Part shown: piece by piece, positions 27,300 through 36,429 of the stretch
Layout of the letters: the number at the start of each line of letters is the position of its first letter
How positions within the stretch are numbered: the stretch's first letter is position 1
DNA from: Acidobacteriota bacterium
GTDB taxonomy: Bacteria > Actinomycetota > Acidimicrobiia > Acidimicrobiales > Microtrichaceae
DNA length: 64,000 nucleotides
Direction of reading: 5' to 3'
NCBI GenBank assembly: GCA_003577145.1
Contig: QEUP01000001.1
Location: 124,001 to 188,000, forward strand
Notes under the pieces: generated by a model
What the model was told of the DNA's origin: nothing
The model's database searches: none
Seen by the model: the letters and a program-made list of their open reading frames with translations, nothing else
Translations under genes and position numbers: made by a program

Positions 27300-29498
27300 G
27301 TGGAGCGAGCTCGAGTGCAGCGACAGGGACTCGACGAGAGAGACAAAGCCCTTCAGATGGCCGTCAGCCAGATCGAGAAGCAGTTCGGCAAGGGCTCGGT
27401 GATGAAGATGGGCGAGAAGGGCACGATGGCCATCGAGGCCGTGTCCACCGGTGCTCTGGCTCTCGACATCGCCCTCGGCATCGGGGGGCTGCCCCGGGGT
27501 CGGGTCACCGAGATCTACGGTCCCGAGGCTTCGGGCAAGTCCACCCTGGCCATGCACGTTGTAGCCGAGGCTCAACGCAACGGGGGGATCTGTGCTTACA
27601 TCGACGCCGAGCACGCCATGGACCCGATCTACGCGGCGGCCATCGGGGTCGACATCGACGAGTTGCTCATATCCCAGCCCGACACCGGCGAACAAGCTCT
27701 GGAGATCGCCGACATGCTGGTGCGCTCAGGCGCCATCGACGTCGTGGTCATCGACTCGGTCGCTGCTCTCACTCCGCGGGCCGAGCTCGAGGGCGAGATG
27801 GGCGATGCCCATGTCGGCCTGCAGGCACGCCTCATGTCGCAGGCCCTGCGCAAGCTCACCGCCAACCTCAACAAGTCCAAGACCATCTGCATCTTCATCA
27901 ACCAGTTGCGCGAGAAGGTCGGGGTCATGTTCGGCTGCTTGTCATATGCGAGCCGTGTCACCCTGGCTGACGGGACACAGGAGGAGATCGGCAAGATCGT
28001 CAACCAGAGGTTGCCTGTGGAGGTGTTGTCATACGACCCGGATGTCGACCGGATCGTTCCGAAGAAGGTGACGAACTGGTTCGACAACGGACGTACTGAG
28101 GAATTCTGGCGGTTCACGGTTGCCCGAGGCAGCGGTAGCGGTCATGCCCGGTTCTCTGTCACGCGCAACCACCTGATCCGTACGCCGGGCGGGTGGCGCG
28201 AGGCCGGGGAGCTGAAGGTCGGCGACCGTGTCCTACAGGCGCTCACCCATCACCTGTCGGAGTTCCAGTGGCAGGTGATGCTGGGTTCATTGATGGGAGA
28301 CGGTTCTCTCTCTCCCACACCGAGCGGCCACGGCCCCCGGTTCGGTTGGGGTCACTGTGCCGGGCAGGCCGAGTATGGGGATTGGAAGGCCTCGCTCTTC
28401 GCAAACGTCGAGATCTCCAGGTCCACGAACGCCGATGGAGCGGTGTTTCACGAGATGCATCCGTTGCCCGAACTGGCTGAGCTGCACCGCGCGGTCCACC
28501 TCGGCGGGAAGAAGGTGCTCAGTGACGACTACCTGAAGGCCCTGAGCCCGTTGTCCCTCGCCCTGTGGTACATGGACGATGGTTCGCTCACCCCGAGATC
28601 CAAGGGGGCCCAGGAGCGCACCCGTGAGGGTTCCGCCCGAGCCGAGCTCGTGGTCGAAGCAATTGAGCCGACGAGTCGTGAGCGTCTGGCCCGGTACCTC
28701 GCCGACACCTGGGACCTGCATCCCCGGCTGCGGCTGTGCGGAGAGCAGCAGAAGGCGGTACTCACGTTCAGCACGGCCGACACCGCGAAGTTGCAGGCCC
28801 TCATCGCGCCTTTCGTGCATCCTTCGATGGAGCACGAGCTCTGGCCCAGGTTCCGCGGCAGGTTTGCAGTGGAGCCTCATTTCGTTGCACCCCGATACGC
28901 ACTCGTCGCGATGCCCATCGTCGACATCCGCGTGGGTCCCCCGAACGGGAGACATACGCATCGTTTCGATCTCGAAGTAGAAGGAACTCACAACTACTTC
29001 GCCGATGGGGTCATGGTTCACAACTCGCCCGAGACGACGCCGGGCGGTCGGGCGCTGAAGTTCTACTCGTCGATACGTCTCGACATCCGGCGTATCGAAT
29101 CCATCAAGGACGGAGTCGAGGTGGTCGGCAACCGCACGAGGGTGAAGGTGGTGAAGAACAAGACGGCGCCACCCTTCAGGCAATGTGAGTTCGACATCAT
29201 GTACAGCAAGGGCATCAGCCGCGAGGGTTCACTGCTCGACATCGGCGTCGATCTGGGCCTCGTGAAGAAGTCGGGTGCCTGGTACACCTACGAGGGCGAG
29301 CAACTCGGCCAGGGCCGGGAGAACGCCAAGACCTTCCTCGTCGAGAACCCCGAGGTGATGGTCGAGATCTCCGAGAAGGTCCGTTCAGCAGTGGGATTGG
29401 GCGGCGACGGGCGCGACGGAGCCAGCGACGGAGCCAGCGACGAAGACAGCATCGTCGAGCTGTCCGACGACGATCTGCCCATCACCCTGGACGACTGA
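27300..29498 (+). CDS. recA: Recombinase RecA precursor with intein
   Basis: A 732-residue precursor: RecA residues 1-212, an intein of 363 residues (213-575) and RecA again to the end, giving a 369-residue spliced protein. RecA pairs homologous DNA and triggers LexA self-cleavage. Walker [10 protein letters not shown] is near residue 74, Walker [14 protein letters not shown] near 147, and the extein junction joins GVMFG to [14 protein letters not shown], restoring the L2-loop region. The start is GTG 27300 after AAGGGAA. The spliced tail is acidic ([18 protein letters not shown]), as in other RecA proteins. recX is absent downstream; miaB follows at once. Confidence 0.97.
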   Translation: MERARVQRQGLDERDKALQMAVSQIEKQFGKGSVMKMGEKGTMAIEAVSTGALALDIALGIGGLPRGRVTEIYGPEASGKSTLAMHVVAEAQRNGGICAYIDAEHAMDPIYAAAIGVDIDELLISQPDTGEQALEIADMLVRSGAIDVVVIDSVAALTPRAELEGEMGDAHVGLQARLMSQALRKLTANLNKSKTICIFINQLREKVGVMFGCLSYASRVTLADGTQEEIGKIVNQRLPVEVLSYDPDVDRIVPKKVTNWFDNGRTEEFWRFTVARGSGSGHARFSVTRNHLIRTPGGWREAGELKVGDRVLQALTHHLSEFQWQVMLGSLMGDGSLSPTPSGHGPRFGWGHCAGQAEYGDWKASLFANVEISRSTNADGAVFHEMHPLPELAELHRAVHLGGKKVLSDDYLKALSPLSLALWYMDDGSLTPRSKGAQERTREGSARAELVVEAIEPTSRERLARYLADTWDLHPRLRLCGEQQKAVLTFSTADTAKLQALIAPFVHPSMEHELWPRFRGRFAVEPHFVAPRYALVAMPIVDIRVGPPNGRHTHRFDLEVEGTHNYFADGVMVHNSPETTPGGRALKFYSSIRLDIRRIESIKDGVEVVGNRTRVKVVKNKTAPPFRQCEFDIMYSKGISREGSLLDIGVDLGLVKKSGAWYTYEGEQLGQGRENAKTFLVENPEVMVEISEKVRSAVGLGGDGRDGASDGASDEDSIVELSDDDLPITLDD
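27936..29024 (+). mobile_element. In-frame intein with LAGLIDADG endonuclease in recA
   Basis: The intein runs from Cys213 ([13 protein letters not shown], splicing block A) to Asn575 (GVMVHN) followed by Ser576 of the extein. Block B is [12 protein letters not shown], block F is [17 protein letters not shown]. Two LAGLIDADG-type helices, [10 protein letters not shown] and [11 protein letters not shown], mark a homing endonuclease with its acidic catalytic residues. All splicing residues (Cys1, block B His, terminal His-Asn, Ser+1) are present, so it should splice and may be active in homing. The insertion point GVMFG/SPETT matches, from memory, that of the Mycobacterium leprae RecA intein rather than the M. 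tuberculosis one. Confidence 0.93.
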
Positions 29499-29567
29499 TC
29501 ACCCGGAAGCACTCTGGGGAGGCTGCCGTTGCAGGAACAGGGTGCAGCTGGTTTGGCACGCACGTCC

Positions 29568-29573
29568 TAGGCT
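29568..29573 (+). promoter_or_regulatory. -10 box for a leaderless miaB mRNA
   Basis: TAGGCT ends 7 nt before GTG 29581, which is where MiaB homology begins (SRKYFIRTYGCQMN). Confidence 0.55.
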
Positions 29574-29580
29574 TGTGCGG

Positions 29581-31041
29581 GTGAGCAGGAAGTACTTCAT
29601 CCGCACCTATGGGTGCCAGATGAACGAGCACGACTCGGAGCGAATCGCCGGACTGCTCGAGACCGACGGCATGCGGCCCGCGACACGAGTCGAGGACGCC
29701 GATGTGGTTGTGCTCAACACCTGCTGCGTCCGCGAGAACGCTGACAACAAGCTCTACGGGGCTCTGGGGCACCTCAAGGCCCTCAAGGAGCGCCGCCCCG
29801 AACTCGAGATCGCAGTCGCCGGCTGCTTGGCGCAAAAGGACCGCGAGGCGATTCAGGGGCGAGCCGGACACGTCGATGTCGTGTTCGGCACCCACAACCT
29901 CCATCGTGTCACCGAACTGCTCGAGAGGGCCCGTAGGGCCGGCCCGGTGACCGAGATATGCGACGAGGCAGAGATCGACGAGCATCGTCACTTGCCGTCG
30001 GCGGCGCCTGTTCGACGTGACCTCGGTTGGGCAGCCTGGGTCACGATCCAGACGGGCTGTGACAACCGCTGCGCGTTCTGCATCGTGCCCTCGGTGAGAG
30101 GCTCCGAGATGAGCCGTCCCTTCGGTGAGGTGGTCGCTGAGGTCGAGCGCCTCGCTGCAGAGGGAGTCAGCGAGGTCACGCTCCTCGGGCAGAACGTCAA
30201 CTCCTACGGGCGAGACCTCACCGCTCGTCTGCGCGACGAGGCACCCGGCGCGGATCGCGTGCATCTTGCCGGGCACACCTGGGCCCGGGCCCAGCGCCGA
30301 ACCGCCCGCCCACTGTTCGCCGACCTGCTCCGGGCCGTGGGTGGCGTGGAGGGGATCCGCCGGGTTCGCTTCACCAGCCCTCATCCGAAGGACCTGCGAG
30401 CAGACACCGTGAGCGCCATGGCCGAGACCGCCAGCGTGGTCGAGCACCTCCACCTCCCGCTCCAATCAGGGAGCGACCGGGTGCTGGCGGCCATGCACAG
30501 GGGGTACACCGCCGACCGTTTCCTCGAGCGCCTCACCGCCGCTCGCCGCCAGATCGACGACCTTGCTGTGAGCACGGACATCATCGTGGCATTCCCCGGA
30601 GAGACCCCTGCGGATTTCGAGGACACTCTCGAGGTCGTAGCGGCCGCTGAGTTCGACAGCGCATTCACCTTCGTCTACTCGCCCCGGCCCGGTACCGAGG
30701 CGGCTCGCAGGGAGGCCGACTTCATCCCGCGAGCGGTTGCGGCAGAGCGCATGGCGCGGCTCCGTGTGGTGGTGGAGCACTCGGCACTCACGCGCAACAG
30801 GCTGCGTATCGGTGCCCGCGAGGAGGTCGTCGTCGAAGGGCCCAGCAAGAAGGACTCGAGGCTGCTCGGCGCTCGAACCCGCCAGAACAAGGTGGTTCAC
30901 TTCGACGCAGACAACCTCGGGCCGGGCACCTATGCGCTGGTCGAGATCAACGACGCCTCGACCCATCATCTCTCCGGTGAACTGGTAGAGGTGCTCGCGC
31001 CCCCGCGTCGCCGGGCCCGGATAGCGGTGGTGCCGGTCTGA
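29581..31041 (+). CDS. miaB: tRNA-2-methylthio-N6-isopentenyladenosine synthase
   Basis: A 486-residue MiaB that methylthiolates i6A37 of tRNAs. The UPF0004 domain opens with RTYGCQMNEHDSERI, the radical-SAM cluster is CDNRCAFC in QTGCDNRCAFCIVPSVRG, and a TRAM domain closes the protein (VVVEGPSKKDSRLLGARTRQNKVVHF). An Arg-rich insertion (about residues 215-240, LRDEAPGADRVHLAGHTWARAQRRTA) follows GQNVNSYGRD. The GTG 29581 start has a -10 box 7 nt upstream; an upstream in-frame ATG at 29542 would add 13 unconserved residues. Its product partner miaA follows with overlap. Confidence 0.96.
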   Translation: MSRKYFIRTYGCQMNEHDSERIAGLLETDGMRPATRVEDADVVVLNTCCVRENADNKLYGALGHLKALKERRPELEIAVAGCLAQKDREAIQGRAGHVDVVFGTHNLHRVTELLERARRAGPVTEICDEAEIDEHRHLPSAAPVRRDLGWAAWVTIQTGCDNRCAFCIVPSVRGSEMSRPFGEVVAEVERLAAEGVSEVTLLGQNVNSYGRDLTARLRDEAPGADRVHLAGHTWARAQRRTARPLFADLLRAVGGVEGIRRVRFTSPHPKDLRADTVSAMAETASVVEHLHLPLQSGSDRVLAAMHRGYTADRFLERLTAARRQIDDLAVSTDIIVAFPGETPADFEDTLEVVAAAEFDSAFTFVYSPRPGTEAARREADFIPRAVAAERMARLRVVVEHSALTRNRLRIGAREEVVVEGPSKKDSRLLGARTRQNKVVHFDADNLGPGTYALVEINDASTHHLSGELVEVLAPPRRRARIAVVPV

Positions 31042-32006
31042 AGGGATCGGCCGGCTCGCCTGCCGGCAGGCACCTCGCCCTCGTCGGGGTGACCGCGGTG
31101 GGGAAGTCCAGCGTGGCCTTGGAGGTGGCTTCCCGTCTTGGCGACGTGGAGATCGTGTCGATCGACTCCATGCAGGTGTATCGGGGTATGGACATCGGGA
31201 CCGACAAGGTCTCGGTCGAGGATCGGCAACGGGTGCCTCACCATCTGATCGACATCCTCGAGCCCGACGAGGAGTGCTCGCTCAGTTGGTTTCGGGACCG
31301 CTTCGACATCGCTCTCGCCGAGATCGAGGGCCGGGGACGGCGAGCGCTGCTGGTGGGCGGGACTGCCCTGTACCTGCGGGCAGCGATCGACCGGCTGGAG
31401 ATCCCCGGACGCTTTCCGGGGGTGCGGGCCGAGTTCGAGGGAGTCGATGACACCGAAGAGCTGCATCGGCGACTGGCTGTCCTCGACCCGGTTGCGGCCG
31501 GGAGGATGGAGCCCACCAACCGCAGGCGTGTCACGAGAGCGCTCGAGGTCACGCTGGGCTCGGGCCGGCCCTTCTCCAGCTATGGCCCCGGCTTGGACAT
31601 CTACCCTGGTACCGAGTTCGGCCTGGTCGGGCTCTGGGCGCCGCTGGCGGTGGTGGATCAACGAATCGGGCACCGTTGTGCCAAGCAGTTGGAGTCCGGC
31701 TTCGTCGAGGAGGTGAGGAGCCTGGCCGGGCGTCCCGGTGGCCTTTCCCGAACGGCACGCCAGGCGCTGGGTTACAAAGAGGTGCTCGCGCATGTCGAAT
31801 GCGGTCTGGCGCTCGATGAGGCGCTCGAAATGGCAGTCCGGCGTACACGACGCTTTGCCCGGCGCCAGCGTGCCTGGTACCGCCGCGACCCCAGGATCTG
31901 GTGGTACGGCCACACCGGCGATCCCGGTCGCGTGGTCGACTCGGTCATCGAGCACTGGACCGAGCTGATCGACGCAGGACACAACGACCGGGACCGTGGC
32001 GCCTGA
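31038..32006 (+). CDS. miaA: tRNA dimethylallyltransferase, probable CTG start
   Basis: A 322-residue MiaA that prenylates A37, giving the substrate of MiaB. The P-loop is GVTAVGKSS, followed by IVSIDSMQVYRGMDIGT and VPHHLIDI, with LVGGTALYLRA and the tRNA-contact block RRTRRFARRQRAWYRRD. The first ATG/GTG/TTG in frame is GTG 31089, which would delete the first P-loop glycine and the preceding strand (HLALVG). The only upstream option before the frame runs into miaB is CTG 31038, whose CTGA overlaps the miaB stop. I place the start there, giving N-terminus (M)KGSAGSPAGRHLALVG; a sequencing error is the alternative. Confidence 0.85.
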   Translation: MKGSAGSPAGRHLALVGVTAVGKSSVALEVASRLGDVEIVSIDSMQVYRGMDIGTDKVSVEDRQRVPHHLIDILEPDEECSLSWFRDRFDIALAEIEGRGRRALLVGGTALYLRAAIDRLEIPGRFPGVRAEFEGVDDTEELHRRLAVLDPVAAGRMEPTNRRRVTRALEVTLGSGRPFSSYGPGLDIYPGTEFGLVGLWAPLAVVDQRIGHRCAKQLESGFVEEVRSLAGRPGGLSRTARQALGYKEVLAHVECGLALDEALEMAVRRTRRFARRQRAWYRRDPRIWWYGHTGDPGRVVDSVIEHWTELIDAGHNDRDRGA

Positions 32007-32137
32007 AGCCCGCCTCAGCCGCTGTCGCCGCGCACCGTCACCCCCAGATCCCTCCATGCGGTCTGCACGTGACGTCAGCGGCCAACCCGCGAGGTGTGGA
32101 GCGGCCTGGCTTGCACCAGACTGGAACCGATGATCGT

Positions 32138-32229
32138 GATGAGGGAGCGAATGCATCCGAGAAGGTACCAGGCAGGAGGTCGAACGCCTCGGTGTCCCTG
32201 AACGCATCGACGAGGGAGCGAATGCATCT
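32138..32229 (+). repeat. Partial duplication of the dapF start region
   Basis: GAYGAGGGAGCGAATGCATCY occurs at 32138-32158 and at 32209-32229 (19 of 21 identical, 71 nt apart), each time with GAGGGAG and an ATG. The second is the dapF start. The first opens a 16-codon frame (32151-32201, MHPRRYQAGGRTPRCP) whose first residues echo DapF (MHLSKHQ). It may be a decoy or upstream regulatory frame, or simply a relic duplication. Confidence 0.6.
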
Positions 32230-33034
32230 GAGCAAGCATCAGAGCATGGGCAACGACTTCCTGATCACCTTCGTTCCCGAGCTGCCCGCGGACCGCGAAC
32301 CCGGTGACCTGGCCCGGCGATGGTGCCACCGCCGCCGGGGGATCGGGGCCGACGGGTTGATCTTCGTGACACCCGTCTCGCAGCGCTCGTCGCATCGTGC
32401 AGGAACGGCTGACATGCGCATGCACCTCTTCAACTCGGATGGGAGCGAGGCAGAGATATCGGGCAATGGCATCAGGTGCCTGGCGCAGGCCGAAGCCCTC
32501 AGGCGCGGCACCACCCACTGCGTCCTCACCATCGCGTCCGCTGGTGGTGACCGAGAAGTGGACGTGACGGGCTTTGTCGACGACCGGACCGCCCTCGTGA
32601 GCGTCGACATGGGTGCGCCCAAGCCCGGCCCCGCCATTCCGAGCGAGGTGATCGCCACCGTTCCGGGTCGAGTGGGCAGCGTCGACCTCGGTAACCCGCA
32701 CCTGGTGGTCGAGGTGCGGGACCCGGACTCCGTTGTGCTCGCAAAGGAGGGTCCCGAGCTAGAGCGCCACTTCCCTGGTGGCATCAACGTGCACTTCGTA
32801 CGACAGGACCGCGATGGCCACATTGACATGAGGGTTTGGGAACGCGGGGCGGGTGCCACGGATTCCTGCGGTTCCGGGGCGTGCGCTGCTGCTTCGGTGG
32901 TGCGCCTGTGGGAGCCAGGCAGCCGGATCGTGAAGGTCCGCATGCCAGGCGGCGAGGCGGAGATCACGCTGGACGAGGCCGTCACGCTCTCAGGGCCCGT
33001 CAGCTGGGTCGGCGATGTCGAGGTCCTGCTGTGA
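32222..33034 (+). CDS. dapF: Diaminopimelate epimerase
   Basis: A 270-residue DapF converting LL- to meso-diaminopimelate. The two catalytic cysteines are Cys86 in GNGIRCLA and Cys216 in ATDSCGSGACA; MGNDFL near the N-terminus and NSDGSEAEISGNG are family hallmarks. ATG 32222 follows GAGGGAG. The gene ends at GTGA, shared with hflX. It lies 215 nt after miaA; miaA-dapF-hflX is the order conserved in actinobacteria. Confidence 0.96.
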   Translation: MHLSKHQSMGNDFLITFVPELPADREPGDLARRWCHRRRGIGADGLIFVTPVSQRSSHRAGTADMRMHLFNSDGSEAEISGNGIRCLAQAEALRRGTTHCVLTIASAGGDREVDVTGFVDDRTALVSVDMGAPKPGPAIPSEVIATVPGRVGSVDLGNPHLVVEVRDPDSVVLAKEGPELERHFPGGINVHFVRQDRDGHIDMRVWERGAGATDSCGSGACAAASVVRLWEPGSRIVKVRMPGGEAEITLDEAVTLSGPVSWVGDVEVLL

Positions 33035-34386
33035 GCGATGGTGCCGAGGGAAGCTGGAAGACGCATCGCGGTGGCTTCGGGGAATACGGGGGACAGCAGC
33101 GCGCCTTCATCGAGCGGGCGTTCCGCGAGAAGATCGTCATCGTGGGGGTGGCCCTGAACGGGGCGCCCGGAGACGCCGACGCCTCACTCGACGAGCTCTC
33201 TCTGCTCATCGACAGCGCCGGTGCCGACGAGGTGGGCCGGATTGTCCAGCGTCGGGATGCCCCCGACCCTGCGTTCTACGTGGGAAGGGGTAAGGCCGCC
33301 GAGATCAAGGATCTCGCCGAGGAGACGGACTGTGACACGGTCGTGTTCGACGATGAGCTCAGCCCGGCCCAGCTGTTGAATCTCGAGCGTCTGCTGGGCC
33401 GGACAGCCATCGATCGCACTGCGGTGATCCTGGACATCTTCGCGCAGAACGCACATACCCTCGAGGGCAAGGCTCAAGTCGAGCTCGCCCAGCTTCGTTA
33501 CCGACTACCTCGTCTGCGGGGCAGGGGGGGTGCGCTCAGCCAGCAGGCGGGCGGTATCGGTACGCGGGGCCCGGGCGAGACCCAACTCGAGGTCGACCGT
33601 CGGCGGATCGAGAGGCGCATCCACAAGTTGGAGGCCCAGCTGCGTGCGATAGCACGGCACCGTGATGTCCAGGCGAAGGCGCGCCGGGGCTCGCCGGTCC
33701 CCGAGGTCGCCATCGTGGGCTACACGAACGCAGGTAAGTCGACCCTGCTCAACCGGATCACCGACGCACGTGCCCTGGTTGCCAACCGGTTGTTCGCCAC
33801 GCTCGACCCCACCACTCGACGCCGCGAGCTGGCTGGAGGGGAGGCGGTGCTGTTCACCGACACGGTGGGCTTCGTGGCCAAGCTGCCTCATCAACTCGTC
33901 GAGGCCTTCAAGTCGACCCTCGAAGTCGTGGTCGATGCCGACCTGTTGATACACGTGGTGGACTCGTCCGCTCCCGAACCCCAGGCGCAGATCGAGGCCG
34001 TTCACGGCGTCCTTGGTGAGATCGGCGCGTCCGATGTCGCCGAAGTCCTGGCATTCAACAAGGCCGACCTCAGCCGCGACGCTGAGCGGCTGGCCGAGAA
34101 ATATCCGGTGGCCGTCGCGGTGTCGGCGCGAACGGGAACTGGCGTCGGCGAGTTGCTCGAGTTGGTGGCGCAGAAGCTGCACGAGTCTGCTGCCGAGATC
34201 GAGCTGCTCGTTCCCTTCGATCGTGGGGATCTGCTGGCGGGGCTCCACCGGGACGGCCGCGTGTTGTGCGAGGAACCACGCGAGGACGGCGTGCTGGTGC
34301 GGGTGCTGCTTGCCCGGCACCTGGCGGAGCGGATGTCGGAGTTCGTCGTGGGCACCCTGGAGGGGCAGCCGGGAGAGGAGCGGTGA
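33031..34386 (+). CDS. hflX: GTPase HflX
   Basis: A 451-residue HflX, a ribosome-associated GTPase that splits stalled or antibiotic-blocked ribosomes. The N-terminal HflX domain includes DPAFYVGRGKAAEI and the Gly-rich loop GGIGTRGPGETQLEVDRR; the G domain has G1 GYTNAGKSTL, G3 DTVGF and G4 NKAD. The GTG start overlaps the dapF stop (GTGA), implying coupling. The C-terminal domain is present. Confidence 0.95.
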   Translation: MSDGAEGSWKTHRGGFGEYGGQQRAFIERAFREKIVIVGVALNGAPGDADASLDELSLLIDSAGADEVGRIVQRRDAPDPAFYVGRGKAAEIKDLAEETDCDTVVFDDELSPAQLLNLERLLGRTAIDRTAVILDIFAQNAHTLEGKAQVELAQLRYRLPRLRGRGGALSQQAGGIGTRGPGETQLEVDRRRIERRIHKLEAQLRAIARHRDVQAKARRGSPVPEVAIVGYTNAGKSTLLNRITDARALVANRLFATLDPTTRRRELAGGEAVLFTDTVGFVAKLPHQLVEAFKSTLEVVVDADLLIHVVDSSAPEPQAQIEAVHGVLGEIGASDVAEVLAFNKADLSRDAERLAEKYPVAVAVSARTGTGVGELLELVAQKLHESAAEIELLVPFDRGDLLAGLHRDGRVLCEEPREDGVLVRVLLARHLAERMSEFVVGTLEGQPGEER

Positions 34387-34426
34387 CGCCTGGACCGTCG
34401 AAGCTGCGCCGGGATCAGGTCATCTC

Positions 34427-35584
34427 GTGACGCCGAGCAGCGGCTTCGAACCACCGCCGTATCCCTACGACCGCCTCGACGATCTCCGCCGGTTGGCGGC
34501 GACACATGCCGGTGGTGTGGTCGACCTCTCGGTCGGCGCTCCGACTGACCCTCCGCCTCGGGCGGTACAGAGGTCACTGGCGGACGTGAGCGACGTCCAC
34601 ACCTACCCCCCGTCGATCGGTCAGGAGCAGACCCGCGAGGCCGCGAGCCGCTGGATGAGGCGGCGCTTGGGCGTGGAAGCGTCGCCCGACGATATCGCCG
34701 CGTGCGTGGGCACGAAGGAGTTCGTGGTATCGCTGCCCCGATACATGAGGCTGCGCAATCCGGAACGGGACACGGTCCTGTACCCCGAGGTCGCCTATCC
34801 CTCCTATGCGATGGGTGCGACACTTGCCGGCTGTCGGAGCGTCCCGGTTCAGGTCGATCAGCGATGGCGCATCGACGTCGCGGCCATCTCCGAGCAGGAC
34901 GCAGCCAGAGCCTTGTGCCTGTGGGTCAACACACCAGGGAACCCCGCGGGAGGGCTCGACGATCTCGCCGAGGTCGCCCGTTGGGGAAGAGCCCACGGCG
35001 TGCCGGTGTTCAGCGACGAGTGCTACGTCGAGTTCACCTGGGTCGGTCCAGGCGTCGGGGAGCTCGGCCTGCCCGGCGGGACGATCGTTCGGTCAGGGCT
35101 GGATGGCGTGGTCGCGCTTCATTCGCTCTCCAAACGTTCGAACTTCGCCGGCGGGAGGTTCGGCTTCTATGTCGGGGATCCGGAGATCGTGCGATATCTG
35201 CGTGAGGTCCGCAAGCATGCCGGCTTGATGGTTCCTGCACCCGTCCAGCGAGCCGCAGTCGCGGCGCTCGATGACGATGCGCATGTCCTCGAGCAGCGCG
35301 ACCGATACAGGCAGCGCCTGAGCCGCCTGGCCGAGATCCTCGTGGCGATGGGGATTCCGGCGTCGCTTCCGGAGGGAGGCTTCTACCTGTGGGTGCGGGC
35401 ACCGGATGGCGACGGCTGGAGCTTGGCACGACGCTTTGCCGAGCGAGCCGGTGCGCTCGTCAGCCCCGGCGAGCTGTACGGGACTCGCGGCGCGAGGTAT
35501 GTGCGTGTCGCCGCCGTGGCCGACATGGCCGCTCTGGACCTGATGGCCGAGCGCCTCGGCCCGGCGACGGGGATCTGTCGCTGA
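34427..35584 (+). CDS. dapC: Succinyldiaminopimelate aminotransferase
   Basis: A 385-residue fold-type I PLP aminotransferase. The PLP lysine is Lys236 in HSLSKRSNFAGGRFGF, with DECY (PLP-ring Asp) and NTPGNPAGG upstream. The N-terminal segment PPPYPYDRLDDL...GVVDLSVGAPTDPPP matches the actinobacterial DapC form. Its position between dapF and dapE/dapD makes N-succinyl-LL-2-amino-6-oxopimelate transamination the best call. Start GTG 34427; a GGATCAGG site lies 7-8 nt before it. Confidence 0.88.
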   Translation: MTPSSGFEPPPYPYDRLDDLRRLAATHAGGVVDLSVGAPTDPPPRAVQRSLADVSDVHTYPPSIGQEQTREAASRWMRRRLGVEASPDDIAACVGTKEFVVSLPRYMRLRNPERDTVLYPEVAYPSYAMGATLAGCRSVPVQVDQRWRIDVAAISEQDAARALCLWVNTPGNPAGGLDDLAEVARWGRAHGVPVFSDECYVEFTWVGPGVGELGLPGGTIVRSGLDGVVALHSLSKRSNFAGGRFGFYVGDPEIVRYLREVRKHAGLMVPAPVQRAAVAALDDDAHVLEQRDRYRQRLSRLAEILVAMGIPASLPEGGFYLWVRAPDGDGWSLARRFAERAGALVSPGELYGTRGARYVRVAAVADMAALDLMAERLGPATGICR

Positions 35585-35657
35585 TCGCCGGCCCGGTGGG
35601 GCTGCCTCGCCTGGCTGCGACGCGACCGGGCAACGGACGGCTGGCTCACGCATGTGT

Positions 35658-35663
35658 GACAAT
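35658..35663 (+). promoter_or_regulatory. -10 box for the gene at 35670
   Basis: GACAAT ends 6 nt before GTG 35670, predicting a leaderless mRNA and deciding between this start and ATG 35652. Confidence 0.4.
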
Positions 35664-35669
35664 GCGGAT

Positions 35670-36323
35670 GTGGTAAGCGAGCAAGGTCCGCGTCGGCTCT
35701 GGTACTGGATCGCCGGTCTGATCGCGCTGGCTGGTATCGGCAGCGCGATCGCCTGGGGTTTGATCAGCTGGAATGGCCTGGTGGAGACGGTCGATGACTT
35801 CGAGAGGATCGCCGTTCCCGGGCAGGCCCGCCTCGACTTCTCGGAGGCGACCGGCTACACGATCTACTACGAGGAGTCCGACCAGGGCCCCGAAGCCACC
35901 TACTTCGGCACGCCAGGCGTGGAGATCACCAACGTCGCCACCGCCGAGGTGCTACCGGTCTCGACCTATCTCACCGATCTCACCTACAACCTGGGCGGGA
36001 GGCGCGGTGTGGCCCTCTACACCTTCGAGGTGGACGAGCCGGGTGAGTACGAGGTGGTCGTGACCGGCGAAGCGGGGCCGAACTCCGGAGTCGAACTGGC
36101 CTTCGGGCCGGGGATCGGAGGCACGCTCGTGTGGACCATCCTGGGGGCTTTGGCGCTCCTCTTCGGTGGATTCGTGCTGGCCATCGTGGTTGCAGTGGTC
36201 GTGGCCGTCCGGCGAGCCTCGGTCCGCAGGAAGTACCGCCAGCAGGCGCTTCCACCGCCACCGTATGCACCACCGTCCCCTACGCCGGGCTGGCCGATCC
36301 CACCACCTCCTGGGCACACATGA
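35670..36323 (+). CDS. Membrane protein of unknown function
   Basis: A 217-residue protein: a short start, a transmembrane helix (WYWIAGLIALAGIGSAIAWGLI), an external region of about 110 residues with beta-rich, acidic sequence, a second helix (LVWTILGALALLFGGFVLAIVVAVVVAV), a basic stop (RRASVRRKYRQQ) and a Pro-rich cytosolic tail (PPPPYAPPSPTPGWPIPPPP). The topology is that of a small envelope protein with a jelly-roll-like ectodomain. No family recognised with certainty. It is between dapC and dapE but transcribed from its own promoter. Confidence 0.75.
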   Translation: MVSEQGPRRLWYWIAGLIALAGIGSAIAWGLISWNGLVETVDDFERIAVPGQARLDFSEATGYTIYYEESDQGPEATYFGTPGVEITNVATAEVLPVSTYLTDLTYNLGGRRGVALYTFEVDEPGEYEVVVTGEAGPNSGVELAFGPGIGGTLVWTILGALALLFGGFVLAIVVAVVVAVRRASVRRKYRQQALPPPPYAPPSPTPGWPIPPPPGHT

Positions 36324-36429
36324 ACCCGGTCGGCAACAAACGAACGGGCATGTCGGCGCCATCGGCCCCAGACTGGAAGGGCGCGCGTGGCGGCGGAAGG
36401 AGCGAGTGCGAAGGAGCACGACCGCGATC

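Noticed and set aside
31089-32006. miaA start at GTG 31089
   Set aside because: It would remove the first P-loop glycine and the first strand, which all MiaA proteins need.
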